35,467 nt of DNA from Chryseobacterium sp. (GTDB taxonomy: Bacteria > Bacteroidota > Bacteroidia > Flavobacteriales > Weeksellaceae): positions 1 through 35,467 of the forward strand of contig JADMKO010000043.1 of the NCBI GenBank assembly GCA_015478785.1, written 5' to 3'. Below the pieces are notes generated by a model, which was not told where the DNA came from, did not search any database, and saw only the letters and a list, made by a program, of their open reading frames with translations. This document shows positions 1 to 8,148 of the stretch, one piece after another; the first letter of the stretch is position 1; every line of letters starts with the position of its first letter. Position numbers and translations under genes: made by a program.

Positions 1-171
1 TTTGACAATATTTTTTTGGTAAGTGAAAAGTTTTCCTGATCCAAAAATAATGGGTGTGAAAAAATCGGTAATGCTTTTATCTTTCAGAGATTTCATGATA
101 ATTTCGGGGCCTATCCCATTGAAATCGCCTATGGAAAATCCTACTTTTATCTTATAGTTTTTTGAACTCAT
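1..171 (-). CDS. pdxA: 4-hydroxythreonine-4-phosphate dehydrogenase PdxA (N-terminal part, cut by window edge)
   Basis: Reading the minus strand from the ATG at 171 gives 57 codons that stay open to the window edge. The N-terminus carries the PdxA hallmark GDFNGIGPE (residues 15-23) just after a short VGFSI strand, as in this family of NAD-dependent dehydrogenases of vitamin B6 (pyridoxal phosphate) synthesis. PdxA oxidises 4-phosphohydroxy-L-threonine in the DXP-dependent pathway and acts in the cytoplasm. The rest, including the metal-binding histidines, lies outside the window, so completeness cannot be judged. It diverges from ribE with about 100 bp between the two starts, which must hold both promoters. 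Identification rests on the N-terminal motif alone. Confidence 0.85.
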   Translation of the reverse strand, partial: MSSKNYKIKVGFSIGDFNGIGPEIIMKSLKDKSITDFFTPIIFGSGKLFTYQKNIVK

Positions 172-202
172 ATTATTATCTTTGAAGATTATTAGAGAAT
201 GA

Positions 203-210
203 CAAATTTA
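203..210 (-). promoter_or_regulatory. Possible -7 element for pdxA
   Basis: On the minus strand this reads TAAATTTG, a match to the Bacteroidota -7 consensus TAnnTTTG, about 30 bp upstream of the pdxA ATG. No good -33 TTTG lies at the usual distance, so the call is weak. Confidence 0.3.
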
Positions 211-270
211 TAAATTAAAAAGGAAACTTTTATTTTTATTTGGATTCTCTCGAATCTGAACTTAGAAACT

Positions 271-867
271 ATGTTTACAGGAATTATAGAAGCAACAGGA
301 ATTGTTGAAAAAAAAGAAATACAAGGCTCCAATATTCACTTCACGCTCAGCTGTCCTTTCACCGATGAACTGAAAATAGACCAGAGTTTGGCACACGACG
401 GATGCTGCCTTACTGTGGTGAATGTTTCCGGAAATGAATACACGGTTACGGCCATTGACGAAACTTTGTCCAAAACAAATTTATTTAGCTGGAAACCAGG
501 AACAGAAGTGAATCTGGAACGCTGCACGAAAGTCGGCGGCCGTTTGGACGGACATATTGTGCAAGGACATGTTGATAAAACTGGCGAGATAATTGCAATC
601 CGGAACAAGGAAGGAAGCTACATCATCACGGTCAGCTACAGTTCTGAAGGCGATTTTGTAACCGTTCCTCAAGGATCTGTTACAGTAAACGGAATAAGCC
701 TCACCGTTGCTGAAAGTGATGAAAACCGGTTTTCAGTTGCCATTATTCCCTACACTTGGGAGAATACAAATCTTAAAAACTTAAAAACCGGAGATCGAGT
801 GAATATAGAATTTGATATTATTGGAAAATATATTGCAAAATTATTAGCAAAAAATGCCGCTGAGTAG
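271..867 (+). CDS. ribE: Riboflavin synthase, alpha subunit
   Basis: The 198-residue protein starts with MFTGIIEATGIV, the classic N-terminus of riboflavin synthase, and contains the two tandem lumazine-binding barrels of the family (roughly residues 1-90 and 95-190). Visible motifs include the DGCCLTV segment with paired Cys near residue 45, GGRLDGHIVQGHVD near residue 90, and VNGISLTV in the second repeat. It dismutates two 6,7-dimethyl-8-ribityllumazine molecules to riboflavin in the cytoplasm. Length is normal for the family (about 195-215). Its last 14 bases overlap the start of the histidine kinase gene, which suggests co-transcription and translational coupling. No FMN riboswitch-like structure is evident in the roughly 100-bp leader. 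Confidence 0.95.
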   Translation: MFTGIIEATGIVEKKEIQGSNIHFTLSCPFTDELKIDQSLAHDGCCLTVVNVSGNEYTVTAIDETLSKTNLFSWKPGTEVNLERCTKVGGRLDGHIVQGHVDKTGEIIAIRNKEGSYIITVSYSSEGDFVTVPQGSVTVNGISLTVAESDENRFSVAIIPYTWENTNLKNLKTGDRVNIEFDIIGKYIAKLLAKNAAE

Positions 868-2308
868 ATATCGGGGATACAGCCTTCGAAACCGGGTTTT
901 CTGGGGGTTTTTATTGGTCTGCATCCTCAGTATGGCAGGCTCTTCCGTGTTGTCTTTTTATCTCCTGAAAAATAATGCCGAAGAACAGAGCCGCAGCGAT
1001 TTGCAGGAAGAAACCAATGCACTAATGGCCGCTCTGGATTACGCTGTAAGCCAGACTCCCATTACTACAAAAGATATTCCTAGTGTTTTGAAAAATAAAA
1101 TCATGGAAATCGCAGATATCAACAAGCATGATATCGTTATTTATGACCTGAACGGCAATTTTCTTATTTCCAATAAACTCGATAATCTGGTTTCCCAAAA
1201 GAAAGTTCCACAAAATATCCTTACTCAAGTCGTAACCCAAGACCGAAGAGTGGATGTAAAAAAATTTGATCAGAAAGTAAAAGCCAATAAAACTTCTTCC
1301 TACGCCGTCTTAAAAAACAACTTCCTGGAACCTATCGGAATTGTCTACCTTCCCTACTATCATAATGAAGATGTTTATCTCGATGTTCTTAATAAGTATC
1401 TGAAATATATGGTTCTGGTTAATTTACTTATTGTCATTTTCAGCATTTGGCTCAGTTGGATCATCTCAAATAATCTTACCAAAGCCATCACGAATTTCTC
1501 TGATCTTATCACCAAAATTACACTGTTCGAAAAAGAAATGCAGCCGATAAAGTATTATCATAACGACGAATTAGGCGCATTGGTAATGGCCTACAACAAG
1601 ATGATTCTTCAGATTCAGGACCAAAAAGAAAGGCTGGCTTTCAGTGAAAAAGAAAAAGCCTGGCGGGAAATGGCTAAACAAGTAGCTCACGAAGTGAAAA
1701 ATCCACTAACGCCGATGAAACTTAACATTCAAAATTTTGAAAGAAAATTTGATCCGGAAGATCCTGACATCCGGGAAAAAGTAAAGCAGCTGTCCAGCAC
1801 AATGATAGAACAAATTGATTTAGTGGCCAAAGTTTCAAGCGCCTTTTCGCAATTTGCACAGCTGCCGGAAAAAGTTAACGAAACCTTCAATCTGAATAAA
1901 CAAGTCTATTCCATCCTCAGAATTTTCAATAACGACAGAATTTTTGTTCATGCTAACAAGGAAAATATCATGATTCACATGGACAAAATTTACCTCAACC
2001 GCATTGTTACAAACCTGGTGACCAACGCCAAGCAAGCTCTGGAAGACACGAAAGATCCTATCATTAATATTGATATGGAACTTATTCAAAAGAAAATAAT
2101 GATTTCCGTAGAAGATAACGGAACAGGAATTCCGTCCGAAATGCAGGAGCGGATTTTTGAGCCTAATTTCACTTCCAAAAATTCAGGAATGGGCCTTGGA
2201 CTGACGATGGTTCGTAAAATGGTGGAAGATTATGGCGGGACAATAACCGTAAAATCTGAAGTCGGAAAAGGATCAAAATTCATCATCAGCCTTCCCGTTA
2301 ATTTATAA
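854..2308 (+). CDS. Membrane sensor histidine kinase (NtrY-like, orphan)
   Basis: The 484-residue protein has a cytoplasmic N-tail, a first membrane helix at about 15-38, an extracytoplasmic sensor region of roughly 140 residues, a second helix at about 183-205, a HAMP-like linker, then a kinase core. The phospho-acceptor is H279 in VAHEVKNPLTPMK, followed by the N box around N391 (NAKQAL), the G1 box DNGTGIP (421-427), the F box near IFEPNF (434-439) and the G2 box GMGLGL (445-450). The AHEVKNPLTP form of the H box resembles NtrY/PAS-type kinases. All catalytic motifs look intact. The sensor region is not one I recognise, so the signal is unknown. It overlaps ribE by 14 bp and abuts trmN6 with no gap. 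No response regulator is present in the window. Confidence 0.9.
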   Translation: MPLSRYRGYSLRNRVFWGFLLVCILSMAGSSVLSFYLLKNNAEEQSRSDLQEETNALMAALDYAVSQTPITTKDIPSVLKNKIMEIADINKHDIVIYDLNGNFLISNKLDNLVSQKKVPQNILTQVVTQDRRVDVKKFDQKVKANKTSSYAVLKNNFLEPIGIVYLPYYHNEDVYLDVLNKYLKYMVLVNLLIVIFSIWLSWIISNNLTKAITNFSDLITKITLFEKEMQPIKYYHNDELGALVMAYNKMILQIQDQKERLAFSEKEKAWREMAKQVAHEVKNPLTPMKLNIQNFERKFDPEDPDIREKVKQLSSTMIEQIDLVAKVSSAFSQFAQLPEKVNETFNLNKQVYSILRIFNNDRIFVHANKENIMIHMDKIYLNRIVTNLVTNAKQALEDTKDPIINIDMELIQKKIMISVEDNGTGIPSEMQERIFEPNFTSKNSGMGLGLTMVRKMVEDYGGTITVKSEVGKGSKFIISLPVNL

Positions 2309-3010
2309 ATGAAACCCTTTGTTTTCCAAAAATTTACCGTTCAGCAGTCTTCCACAGTATTTCGTGTGGGAACCGATGGCGTGTTGCTGGGCGCATTGTG
2401 CGATGTTTCGGAATCTGAAAACATTCTGGAAATAGGAACCGGAACGGGAATTATTTCATTAATGCTGGCACAAAGAAATCCGAAAGCAAAAATCACAGGT
2501 ATCGATTTGAATGAAGATGCGGCAAATCTCGCTCTAAAAAACTTTGAACAATCCGAATTTCGGGAAAGACTGCAGGCGAAACATCAGAATATTAAAACTT
2601 TCAGTTCAGAAAAATTCGATGCAATTGTTTCCAATCCTCCTTATTTTCTGGAAAACATTTCGTCTAAAGACAAACTGGCAAGGCAACACACCGGACTGGA
2701 TTTCAATACTTTAATTTCTAAATCCTCTGAACTGCTTTCGGAAAACGGTGTATTTTGTGTGATTATTCCTTCAGATTCCGAAGCAGAATTCTGCAAAACA
2801 GCGTCAGATTTTTTATTATATTTAAAAAGAAAGATCAATATTTTTGGAATAAAAGACGGCGTTGCCAGAAGATGTATTCTGGAATTCTCATTTCAGGAAG
2901 CCACTTTTTCTGAAGAAAATTTCATCATCGAAGAAAGTCCCCGAAATTACTCCGATCAATATCTGGAGGCAACCCGGGATTTTCATGTATTTCAGAAAAA
3001 TAAAATGTAA
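2309..3010 (+). CDS. trmN6: tRNA1(Val) (adenine(37)-N6)-methyltransferase (YfiC family)
   Basis: The 233-residue protein is a class I SAM-dependent methyltransferase. It has the SAM-binding loop EIGTGTGIISL near residues 41-51, the acidic GIDLNE after the second strand, and the catalytic NPPY at 109-112, typical of N6-adenine methyltransferases. The N-terminal stretch with FQKFTVQQ...FRVGTDGVLLGAL is characteristic of the YfiC/TrmN6 family, which methylates A37 of tRNA-Val in E. coli. The ATG follows the kinase stop codon directly, so it probably shares the ribE-kinase transcript. It faces ftsE tail to tail with only 7 bp between stops. The tRNA substrate in this organism is inferred from the family. 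Confidence 0.87.
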   Translation: MKPFVFQKFTVQQSSTVFRVGTDGVLLGALCDVSESENILEIGTGTGIISLMLAQRNPKAKITGIDLNEDAANLALKNFEQSEFRERLQAKHQNIKTFSSEKFDAIVSNPPYFLENISSKDKLARQHTGLDFNTLISKSSELLSENGVFCVIIPSDSEAEFCKTASDFLLYLKRKINIFGIKDGVARRCILEFSFQEATFSEENFIIEESPRNYSDQYLEATRDFHVFQKNKM

Positions 3011-3017
3011 AATCGAT

Positions 3018-3728
3018 TTATTCGAACAATTCTGAAGTGTCCAGAACCGAAACTTTTCCGTCTTCACAACGGATGGCTTCTCCCGGAAAATTCTGAATCA
3101 TGTGGTAATCATGAGTAGCCATCACTACTGCAGCGTGATTTTCAATCGCAACTCTTTTCATCAGCGTCATAATCTCGTTTGATGTTTCAGGATCCAGGTT
3201 TCCTGTAGGTTCGTCTGCAAGAATGAGTTCAGGTTGATTCAAAAGTGCACGTGCAATCGCCACACGCTGTTGTTCTCCGCCGGAAAGTTCGTGCGGCATT
3301 TTGTGTTTTTTGGTTTTCATTCCCACACTTTCCAATACATCATTGATCCTTTCGTCTATTTTCTCTTTCTCTTTCCATCCCGTCGCTGCCAGAACAAATT
3401 TGAGGTTTTTCTCAACCGTTCTATCCGGCAATAATTGAAAATCCTGAAACACGATTCCCAGTTTTCTTCGAAGATTTGGAATATCCGAAGTCCGCAGTTT
3501 TGCCAGATCGAATCCTGCCACACTTCCTTGTCCTCCGGAAAGCGGAATATGTCCGTAGAGTGTTTTCAGCAATGAGCTTTTCCCCGAACCCGTTTTTCCG
3601 ATCAGGTAGCAGAATTTTCCTTTTTGAATGTAGAGATCTACATTGCTGAGTACAGTGAAATTTTTCTGTGCAATAGTAGCATTACTGAGGTTGATGATAT
3701 TATCTCCCGTTTCGTTTCTGTGCGGCAT
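3018..3728 (-). CDS. ftsE: ABC transporter ATPase, FtsE type
   Basis: This 236-residue ABC ATPase has Walker A GKTGSGKSS (44-52), Q-loop FQDFQLL (94-100), signature LSGGEQ (148-153), Walker B ILADEP (169-174) and the switch His in MATHDY. The QDFQLLPDRTVEKN segment is typical of FtsE, the cytoplasmic ATPase that pairs with the membrane protein FtsX to control peptidoglycan hydrolases at the division site. LolD-type ATPases are the nearest alternative. No ftsX lies next to it in the window; in Bacteroidota the two genes are often apart. The ATG at 3728 is the only good start, with an N-terminal extension of about 10 residues ahead of the first strand. Confidence 0.83.
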   Translation of the reverse strand: MPHRNETGDNIINLSNATIAQKNFTVLSNVDLYIQKGKFCYLIGKTGSGKSSLLKTLYGHIPLSGGQGSVAGFDLAKLRTSDIPNLRRKLGIVFQDFQLLPDRTVEKNLKFVLAATGWKEKEKIDERINDVLESVGMKTKKHKMPHELSGGEQQRVAIARALLNQPELILADEPTGNLDPETSNEIMTLMKRVAIENHAAVVMATHDYHMIQNFPGEAIRCEDGKVSVLDTSELFE

Positions 3729-3772
3729 TATAAAAAAATAAAACTGATAATTGATTGATGAATGTGAACTTT

Positions 3773-3780
3773 CAAAAGTA
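3773..3780 (-). promoter_or_regulatory. Possible -7 element for ftsE
   Basis: The minus strand reads TACTTTTG, fitting TAnnTTTG, about 45 bp upstream of the ftsE ATG and downstream of the rpmH terminator. No clear -33 element accompanies it. Confidence 0.35.
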
Positions 3781-3822
3781 AATAAAGTTCTGTGGATCTC
3801 CTAAATTTTGGCAAATTTTAAC

Positions 3823-3859
3823 AACAAAAAATGCCTGAAAAATTTCTCTTTCAAGCATT
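3823..3859 (-). terminator. Rho-independent terminator of rpmH
   Basis: On the minus strand, about 25 bp after the rpmH stop, an 11-bp stem (AATGC and TGAAA pairing with TTTCA and GCATT around one mismatch) is followed directly by a run of six T. It separates rpmH from ftsE. Confidence 0.75.
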
Positions 3860-3882
3860 CTCTTAATATGATAATAAAAGAA

Positions 3883-4041
3883 TTATCTCTTAGCGCGCAT
3901 TGCACTAACGGTTAAACTCTTTCTGCCTTTTGCTCTTCTTGCAGCCAACACTCTTCTACCGTTTGGCGTGGACATTCTTTCTCTGAAACCGTGTTTGTTT
4001 CTTCTCTTTCTTTCTGACGGCTGGAAGGTTCTCTTGCTCAT
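3883..4041 (-). CDS. rpmH: 50S ribosomal protein L34
   Basis: The 52-residue, very basic protein begins [19 protein letters not shown] and contains the [18 protein letters not shown] core, an unmistakable L34. The open frame extends 18 codons further upstream, but that extension is not L34-like and covers the leader, so the start is set at 4041. L34 is part of the large ribosomal subunit. A strong -33/-7 promoter lies about 45 bp upstream and a terminator lies just downstream, so it is a one-gene transcript. The usual rnpA neighbour is not adjacent here. Confidence 0.97.
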   Translation of the reverse strand: MSKRTFQPSERKRRNKHGFRERMSTPNGRRVLAARRAKGRKSLTVSAMRAKR

Positions 4042-4084
4042 TTCTAATATCTTTAGTGTATAACTATATCTGATTTTAAGACTG

Positions 4085-4115
4085 CAAAAATACAAAATTT
4101 TTTAAACCCGACAAA
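4085..4115 (-). promoter_or_regulatory. rpmH promoter (-33/-7, Bacteroidota sigma type)
   Basis: On the minus strand TTTG (4115-4112) and TATTTTTG (4092-4085) are separated by 19 bp, a full match to the Bacteroidota consensus TTTG-N(17-23)-TAnnTTTG. The predicted leader to the rpmH ATG is about 35-40 nt. Confidence 0.75.
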
Positions 4116-4191
4116 TAAATTTTATAAATGTTCAATGCGGAATGGGCTTTTTAATTTTATTCACCCAATGAATTGATCTTTTCCACAAAGA

Positions 4192-4222
4192 TTGAGACTT
4201 TAAAATCTAAAAGGTAACTTTG
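4192..4222 (+). promoter_or_regulatory. nrnA promoter (-33/-7, Bacteroidota sigma type)
   Basis: TTG (4192-4194), a 20-bp spacer and TAACTTTG (4215-4222) match the Bacteroidota consensus. The nrnA ATG lies 17 bp after the -7 box, so the leader is only about 10 nt. Confidence 0.72.
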
Positions 4223-4238
4223 CAAAAACCGAAATTTT

Positions 4239-5246
4239 ATGTTTACAGCATCCGAACTTTTAGATATCAACCAGCTTTTAATCCCTGAAAACAACATCGT
4301 CATTATTACGCATTACAATCCTGATGGTGATGCTATTGGCTCTTCGCTGGGCCTGAAGCATTATCTGAATATCAAAGGTTTGAATGCAGAAGTGGTAGTT
4401 CCCAACGATTTTCCAAAATTTCTGAAATGGATGCCGGAAGCTAAAAAAATTACCATTGCCGATTATAAACGCAAAAAAGCCTGGGAAATGATTGATCACG
4501 CGGATGTTATTTTCATTCTTGATTTTAATGCAGCACACCGTTGCGGGAATTTGGTAGGTCCGTGGATTGAAAAAGCGAAAGGCATAAAAATTCTTATCGA
4601 CCACCATCAGCAGCCAGAGGATTTTGATTTCGTGTATTCCGACACATCTATACCTGCAACTTCGCAAATGGTGTATCATTTTATAGAAGCAATGGAAGAA
4701 GAAAATATTGTTAATCAGGATATTGCGGAATGTTTGTATTGCGGAATCATGACTGATACCGGAGGTTTTCGGTTCCGTTCCACATCGGCAACTACGCATC
4801 GGATTATTGCTCAACTCATTGAAAAAGGTGCAGATCCGGCGATGATTACTTCCAATACCTGGGATACCAATACGGTTTCCAGACTTCATCTTCTGTCTCT
4901 TATTTTGTCCAGAATTGAGATTGTGAAGGAAGGGAAAGTTGCGATACTTTATCTAAAACGCGACGAACTGAAAGAATTCGGTTTCGATAAAGGAGATACA
5001 GAAGGTTTTGTGAATTATGGCTTAAGTATCTTGGGAACCCGAATGTCCGCTTTTTTCATGGAAGATTTGTTTGAAGATTTTATCAAAATTTCTTTCCGCT
5101 CGAAGGATGATGTGGATGTGAACCAGTTTTCAAGAAAGCATTTTCAGGGCGGCGGACACATCAATGCAGCCGGCGGAAAATACTATAAAGACATCTACGA
5201 AACCATCGAAGACTTCAAAGAGAAAATTGAAGAAGAGGATTTTTAA
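4239..5246 (+). CDS. nrnA: DHH/DHHA1 phosphoesterase, NrnA-type oligoribonuclease / pAp phosphatase
   Basis: The 335-residue protein has all motifs of the bifunctional DHH family: HYNPDGDAIG (25-34, metal ligands H25, D29, D31), DFN at 95-97, the name-giving DHH at 121-123, MTDTGGF around D173, and the C-terminal DHHA1 substrate loop GGGHINAAGG (304-313). Family members degrade short oligoribonucleotides and dephosphorylate 3'-phosphoadenosine 5'-phosphate in the cytoplasm. The length matches the family. It has its own promoter, divergent from rpmH, and ends 2 bp from the convergent alpha/beta hydrolase gene, leaving no room for a terminator between them. Confidence 0.92.
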   Translation: MFTASELLDINQLLIPENNIVIITHYNPDGDAIGSSLGLKHYLNIKGLNAEVVVPNDFPKFLKWMPEAKKITIADYKRKKAWEMIDHADVIFILDFNAAHRCGNLVGPWIEKAKGIKILIDHHQQPEDFDFVYSDTSIPATSQMVYHFIEAMEEENIVNQDIAECLYCGIMTDTGGFRFRSTSATTHRIIAQLIEKGADPAMITSNTWDTNTVSRLHLLSLILSRIEIVKEGKVAILYLKRDELKEFGFDKGDTEGFVNYGLSILGTRMSAFFMEDLFEDFIKISFRSKDDVDVNQFSRKHFQGGGHINAAGGKYYKDIYETIEDFKEKIEEEDF

Positions 5247-5248
5247 CC

Positions 5249-6031
5249 TTAAAACACAAGCTTTTTGGGCAGGTTATGCAATAATTCGGTATTGATGATG
5301 GCAGCACAAACTTCCGGTTTTTCCCAGTGTCCGTTGTGTCCACAATCCAGAACGTAGGATTTGATATTGGTTTTATCGGGGATATTTTTAATGAGCAAAT
5401 CAGTTTTCACGGCACTATCATGTTTTCCTGCGATAATCAGAATTTTAGCTTCCAAACCCTGTATCACATGCATTCGGTCGGATCGTTCAATCATCCCTTT
5501 TACACAGGCTAACGCACCTTCAGGTTTCGTGGCAAGTGCAATTTCTTTAGCCAGTTCGATTTTTCCCTCCAGAATATCTTTTTCATTCGGATTGAAAAGA
5601 TTGGGAATTCCAGCTGAAACGTACACTCTGAAATTTTCGAGAATAATTCTGAAGCTTTTTCTGCGCTGTTCTTTTTTTTCCTCATCATCAGGGAAATAAG
5701 TGGAGAAAAACAGCGTAAGACTTTTTAGAAACTGAGGATAATTTTCCGCGAAAGCCAGCGAAACATAGCCTCCCATAGAATGTCCCAGCAAATGAAATTT
5801 CTCTAAATTCAGGAAATCCGCTACTTCCTTCACCTTCATTGCCATTTGCTCCATCGTGTGAATTTCGTCTAAAACCGGAGATTTGCCATGACCGGGAAGG
5901 TCAATTTTAATAAGCCGGAATTTCTCGGACAAGAAAGGTTCCATCTCTTCCCAAATGAGAAGATTTTCCATGAAACCGTGCAGCAGCACAAGGTTTTGGG
6001 TTCCGTTGCCGGATATTTCGTAGTTCAGCAT
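5249..6031 (-). CDS. Alpha/beta hydrolase
   Basis: The 260-residue protein shows the alpha/beta hydrolase fold: oxyanion HGFMENL near residue 18, the DLPGHGKS strand-loop, nucleophile elbow GHSMGG with Ser85, an acid candidate in GKHDSAV near 205, and the catalytic His in the GHNGHWEKPE segment near the C-terminus. There is no signal peptide, so it is likely cytoplasmic. The substrate cannot be read from the sequence; similar proteins are annotated as esterases, BioH-like or MenH-like hydrolases, but no menaquinone or biotin gene lies nearby. It lies downstream of dsbD on the same strand with a gap of about 60 bp and may be co-transcribed with it. Confidence 0.85.
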   Translation of the reverse strand: MLNYEISGNGTQNLVLLHGFMENLLIWEEMEPFLSEKFRLIKIDLPGHGKSPVLDEIHTMEQMAMKVKEVADFLNLEKFHLLGHSMGGYVSLAFAENYPQFLKSLTLFFSTYFPDDEEKKEQRRKSFRIILENFRVYVSAGIPNLFNPNEKDILEGKIELAKEIALATKPEGALACVKGMIERSDRMHVIQGLEAKILIIAGKHDSAVKTDLLIKNIPDKTNIKSYVLDCGHNGHWEKPEVCAAIINTELLHNLPKKLVF

Positions 6032-6090
6032 GATGATCTTTTTATAACTTCGAAGATACCAAAAACCAAACAGTTGATTTTACATTCTTC

Positions 6091-8148
6091 TTATTTATTG
6101 TTTTTAAAATACTGAATTCCGCACTCCAGGAATTTTTTAAAATCTTCTTTCGGCATATACCCTGAAACAGGCGTATTAATCACTTCTCCGTCAGGGGTTA
6201 CCAACACATAATGCGGTTGGGAATTGTTGTTAAAATTAACCTGCTGAAACATACTCCACCGATCGCCAATGGTTTTTATCCGTTTCATTTTACCATTCCC
6301 CATATCGATCCTAGTTTGCTGATTTTCCGGAAGTTCCTCTTTATCATCTACGTACAGCGATGCCAAAACGACTTCATTTTGCAACAGAGGCAGAATATCG
6401 GGTTCGCTCCAGATAAACTCTTCCATTTTACGGCAGTTTTCACAGCCGTAACCTGTAAAGTCAATCAGCAACGGTTTATTTTCCTTCTTCGCCTGTTCGA
6501 TAGCTTTAAAATAATCATGTTTCGGATGCAGCCCGAGAATTCCTTCTCCTTCCTTATGAAAATAGCTGACATTCAATGGCGGAAGAATTCCTGAAAGCAT
6601 TTGCAATCGCGGTCTTTCCGACGGAAATAATCCCTGAATAAGATAAATTAAAAAACCGATACTTAAGATCCCAAATACTTTTCGGCCAGATGAAATTTTG
6701 GCTTTTTTATCATCGTGAGGAAATCGGATCAATCCAAATAAATAAAGCACCAATCCCAAAGTAATCAAAATCCAGAGCACGATGAAAAGTTCTCTTTTCA
6801 GTAAAAATGTTTTAGAAACCAAATCCGCTTTGGAAAGGAATTTCAGTGCCAGACCTAATTCTATAAATCCTAAAACCACCTTCACAGTATTCATCCATCC
6901 GCCGGATTTTGGCAAACTTTGTAATGCCTGAGGAAACAGTGCCAGCAAACCGAAGATAATGGCCCACGAAAGACCAAAACCGGCCAAAGCAAAAGTGAGA
7001 AGCATCGGAATATTGCTGGAACCCGTTACCGCGCTTCCCAATAAAGTTCCTAAAATAGGGCCTGTACAGGAAAAAGATACGATAACCAGCGTGAGTGCCA
7101 TAAAGAAAATGCCAACCATTCCGCCCGCTTCTTCCGCCCGTGAAGATTTATTAGCAATAGAACTCGGCAGCGTGATATCGTAATACCCGAAAAAGCTTCC
7201 TGCAAAAAACAGAAATACAACAAAAAAGAAAATATTCAGCCCGACCGAAGTGGAAATCTGATTAAAAATATTCCCGGCAATACCGTCTATAACGTGAAAC
7301 GGCACACTCAATAATATAAAAATGAGCAGAATAAAAAACCCATAAATAAAAGCGTCTTTTCGTCCTTTGGCTTTATCTTTCGAACCTTTGGTAAAGAAAG
7401 ACACCGTAAGTGGAATCATCGGAAAAACGCATGGCGTGAGCAAAGCAATCAAACCTCCTAAAAAGCCGAGGATCAGATACGTAAGATAACTGTCGCTTTT
7501 CTCCACCGGAGCAGTGCCACAGTCGGTTAAAGGATTATTGAAATCCAGCGAATTAATTTTTAAATTCTTTGGATCTAATGGAGCTGCCTGAACGGTTGCC
7601 GCAACATCAGCCGGCGAAAGTTCAGCTTCATTCTGCGCATTTATTTCTTCTGCAGTTTCCTGATTTTCTAAACCAGATCCAGAATTTGCAGGTGTTATTT
7701 TCTTTTCAAATTCCAGAGTATTGGGAGCCAGACAAACGCGGTCGTCACAGGTTTGATATGTAAACTCCACCGAAATAACAGCGGGTTTATCAGGATTTTT
7801 AAACCTGAATTTCTGCTTAAACTGCGCATTATTGGAAAAATACACAATTTGAACCCCAAACGCTTCGGAAAATTCATCATGTTTTTTTCCTACTTCTGTA
7901 ATTCCTCCAATCAGTTCGATGCCCTCTTTTGAAGTCACGAGCATTTCGGTTGGAATTCCGCTATCCGGAGGCAAATCTTTGGAATAAATATGCCAGCCTT
8001 GTTCCAATGTTGCCGAAATCACGGCTTCATACACATTGTTCCCAGCCGGATTTACATCAAATTTTAATTTTACGGGATCTTTTATTTGGGCATAAATTCC
8101 TGTATATAAAAAAGTTAAAACAAGAATAAACCAATTTCTAAAATTCAT
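6091..8148 (-). CDS. dsbD: Thiol:disulfide interchange protein DsbD (three-domain)
   Basis: The 685-residue protein has the full DsbD layout: an N-terminal signal peptide (about 20 residues), a periplasmic immunoglobulin-like domain with redox pair C134/C139 (TCDDRVC), a transmembrane domain of eight or more helices (about 220-520) with C240 in LLTPCVFPM and C361 in SFSCTGP, and a C-terminal thioredoxin-like domain with CENC at 569-572. It carries electrons from cytoplasmic thioredoxin across the inner membrane to reduce periplasmic substrates such as DsbC-like or cytochrome c maturation proteins. All six redox cysteines are present. Its start overlaps the end of tilS by 11 bp, so the two are probably co-transcribed. 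Confidence 0.92.
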   Translation of the reverse strand: MNFRNWFILVLTFLYTGIYAQIKDPVKLKFDVNPAGNNVYEAVISATLEQGWHIYSKDLPPDSGIPTEMLVTSKEGIELIGGITEVGKKHDEFSEAFGVQIVYFSNNAQFKQKFRFKNPDKPAVISVEFTYQTCDDRVCLAPNTLEFEKKITPANSGSGLENQETAEEINAQNEAELSPADVAATVQAAPLDPKNLKINSLDFNNPLTDCGTAPVEKSDSYLTYLILGFLGGLIALLTPCVFPMIPLTVSFFTKGSKDKAKGRKDAFIYGFFILLIFILLSVPFHVIDGIAGNIFNQISTSVGLNIFFFVVFLFFAGSFFGYYDITLPSSIANKSSRAEEAGGMVGIFFMALTLVIVSFSCTGPILGTLLGSAVTGSSNIPMLLTFALAGFGLSWAIIFGLLALFPQALQSLPKSGGWMNTVKVVLGFIELGLALKFLSKADLVSKTFLLKRELFIVLWILITLGLVLYLFGLIRFPHDDKKAKISSGRKVFGILSIGFLIYLIQGLFPSERPRLQMLSGILPPLNVSYFHKEGEGILGLHPKHDYFKAIEQAKKENKPLLIDFTGYGCENCRKMEEFIWSEPDILPLLQNEVVLASLYVDDKEELPENQQTRIDMGNGKMKRIKTIGDRWSMFQQVNFNNNSQPHYVLVTPDGEVINTPVSGYMPKEDFKKFLECGIQYFKNNK

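Noticed and set aside
4042-4095. N-terminal extension of L34
   Set aside because: The extra 18 codons do not resemble L34, which starts MSKRTFQPS, and they would overlap the rpmH promoter.
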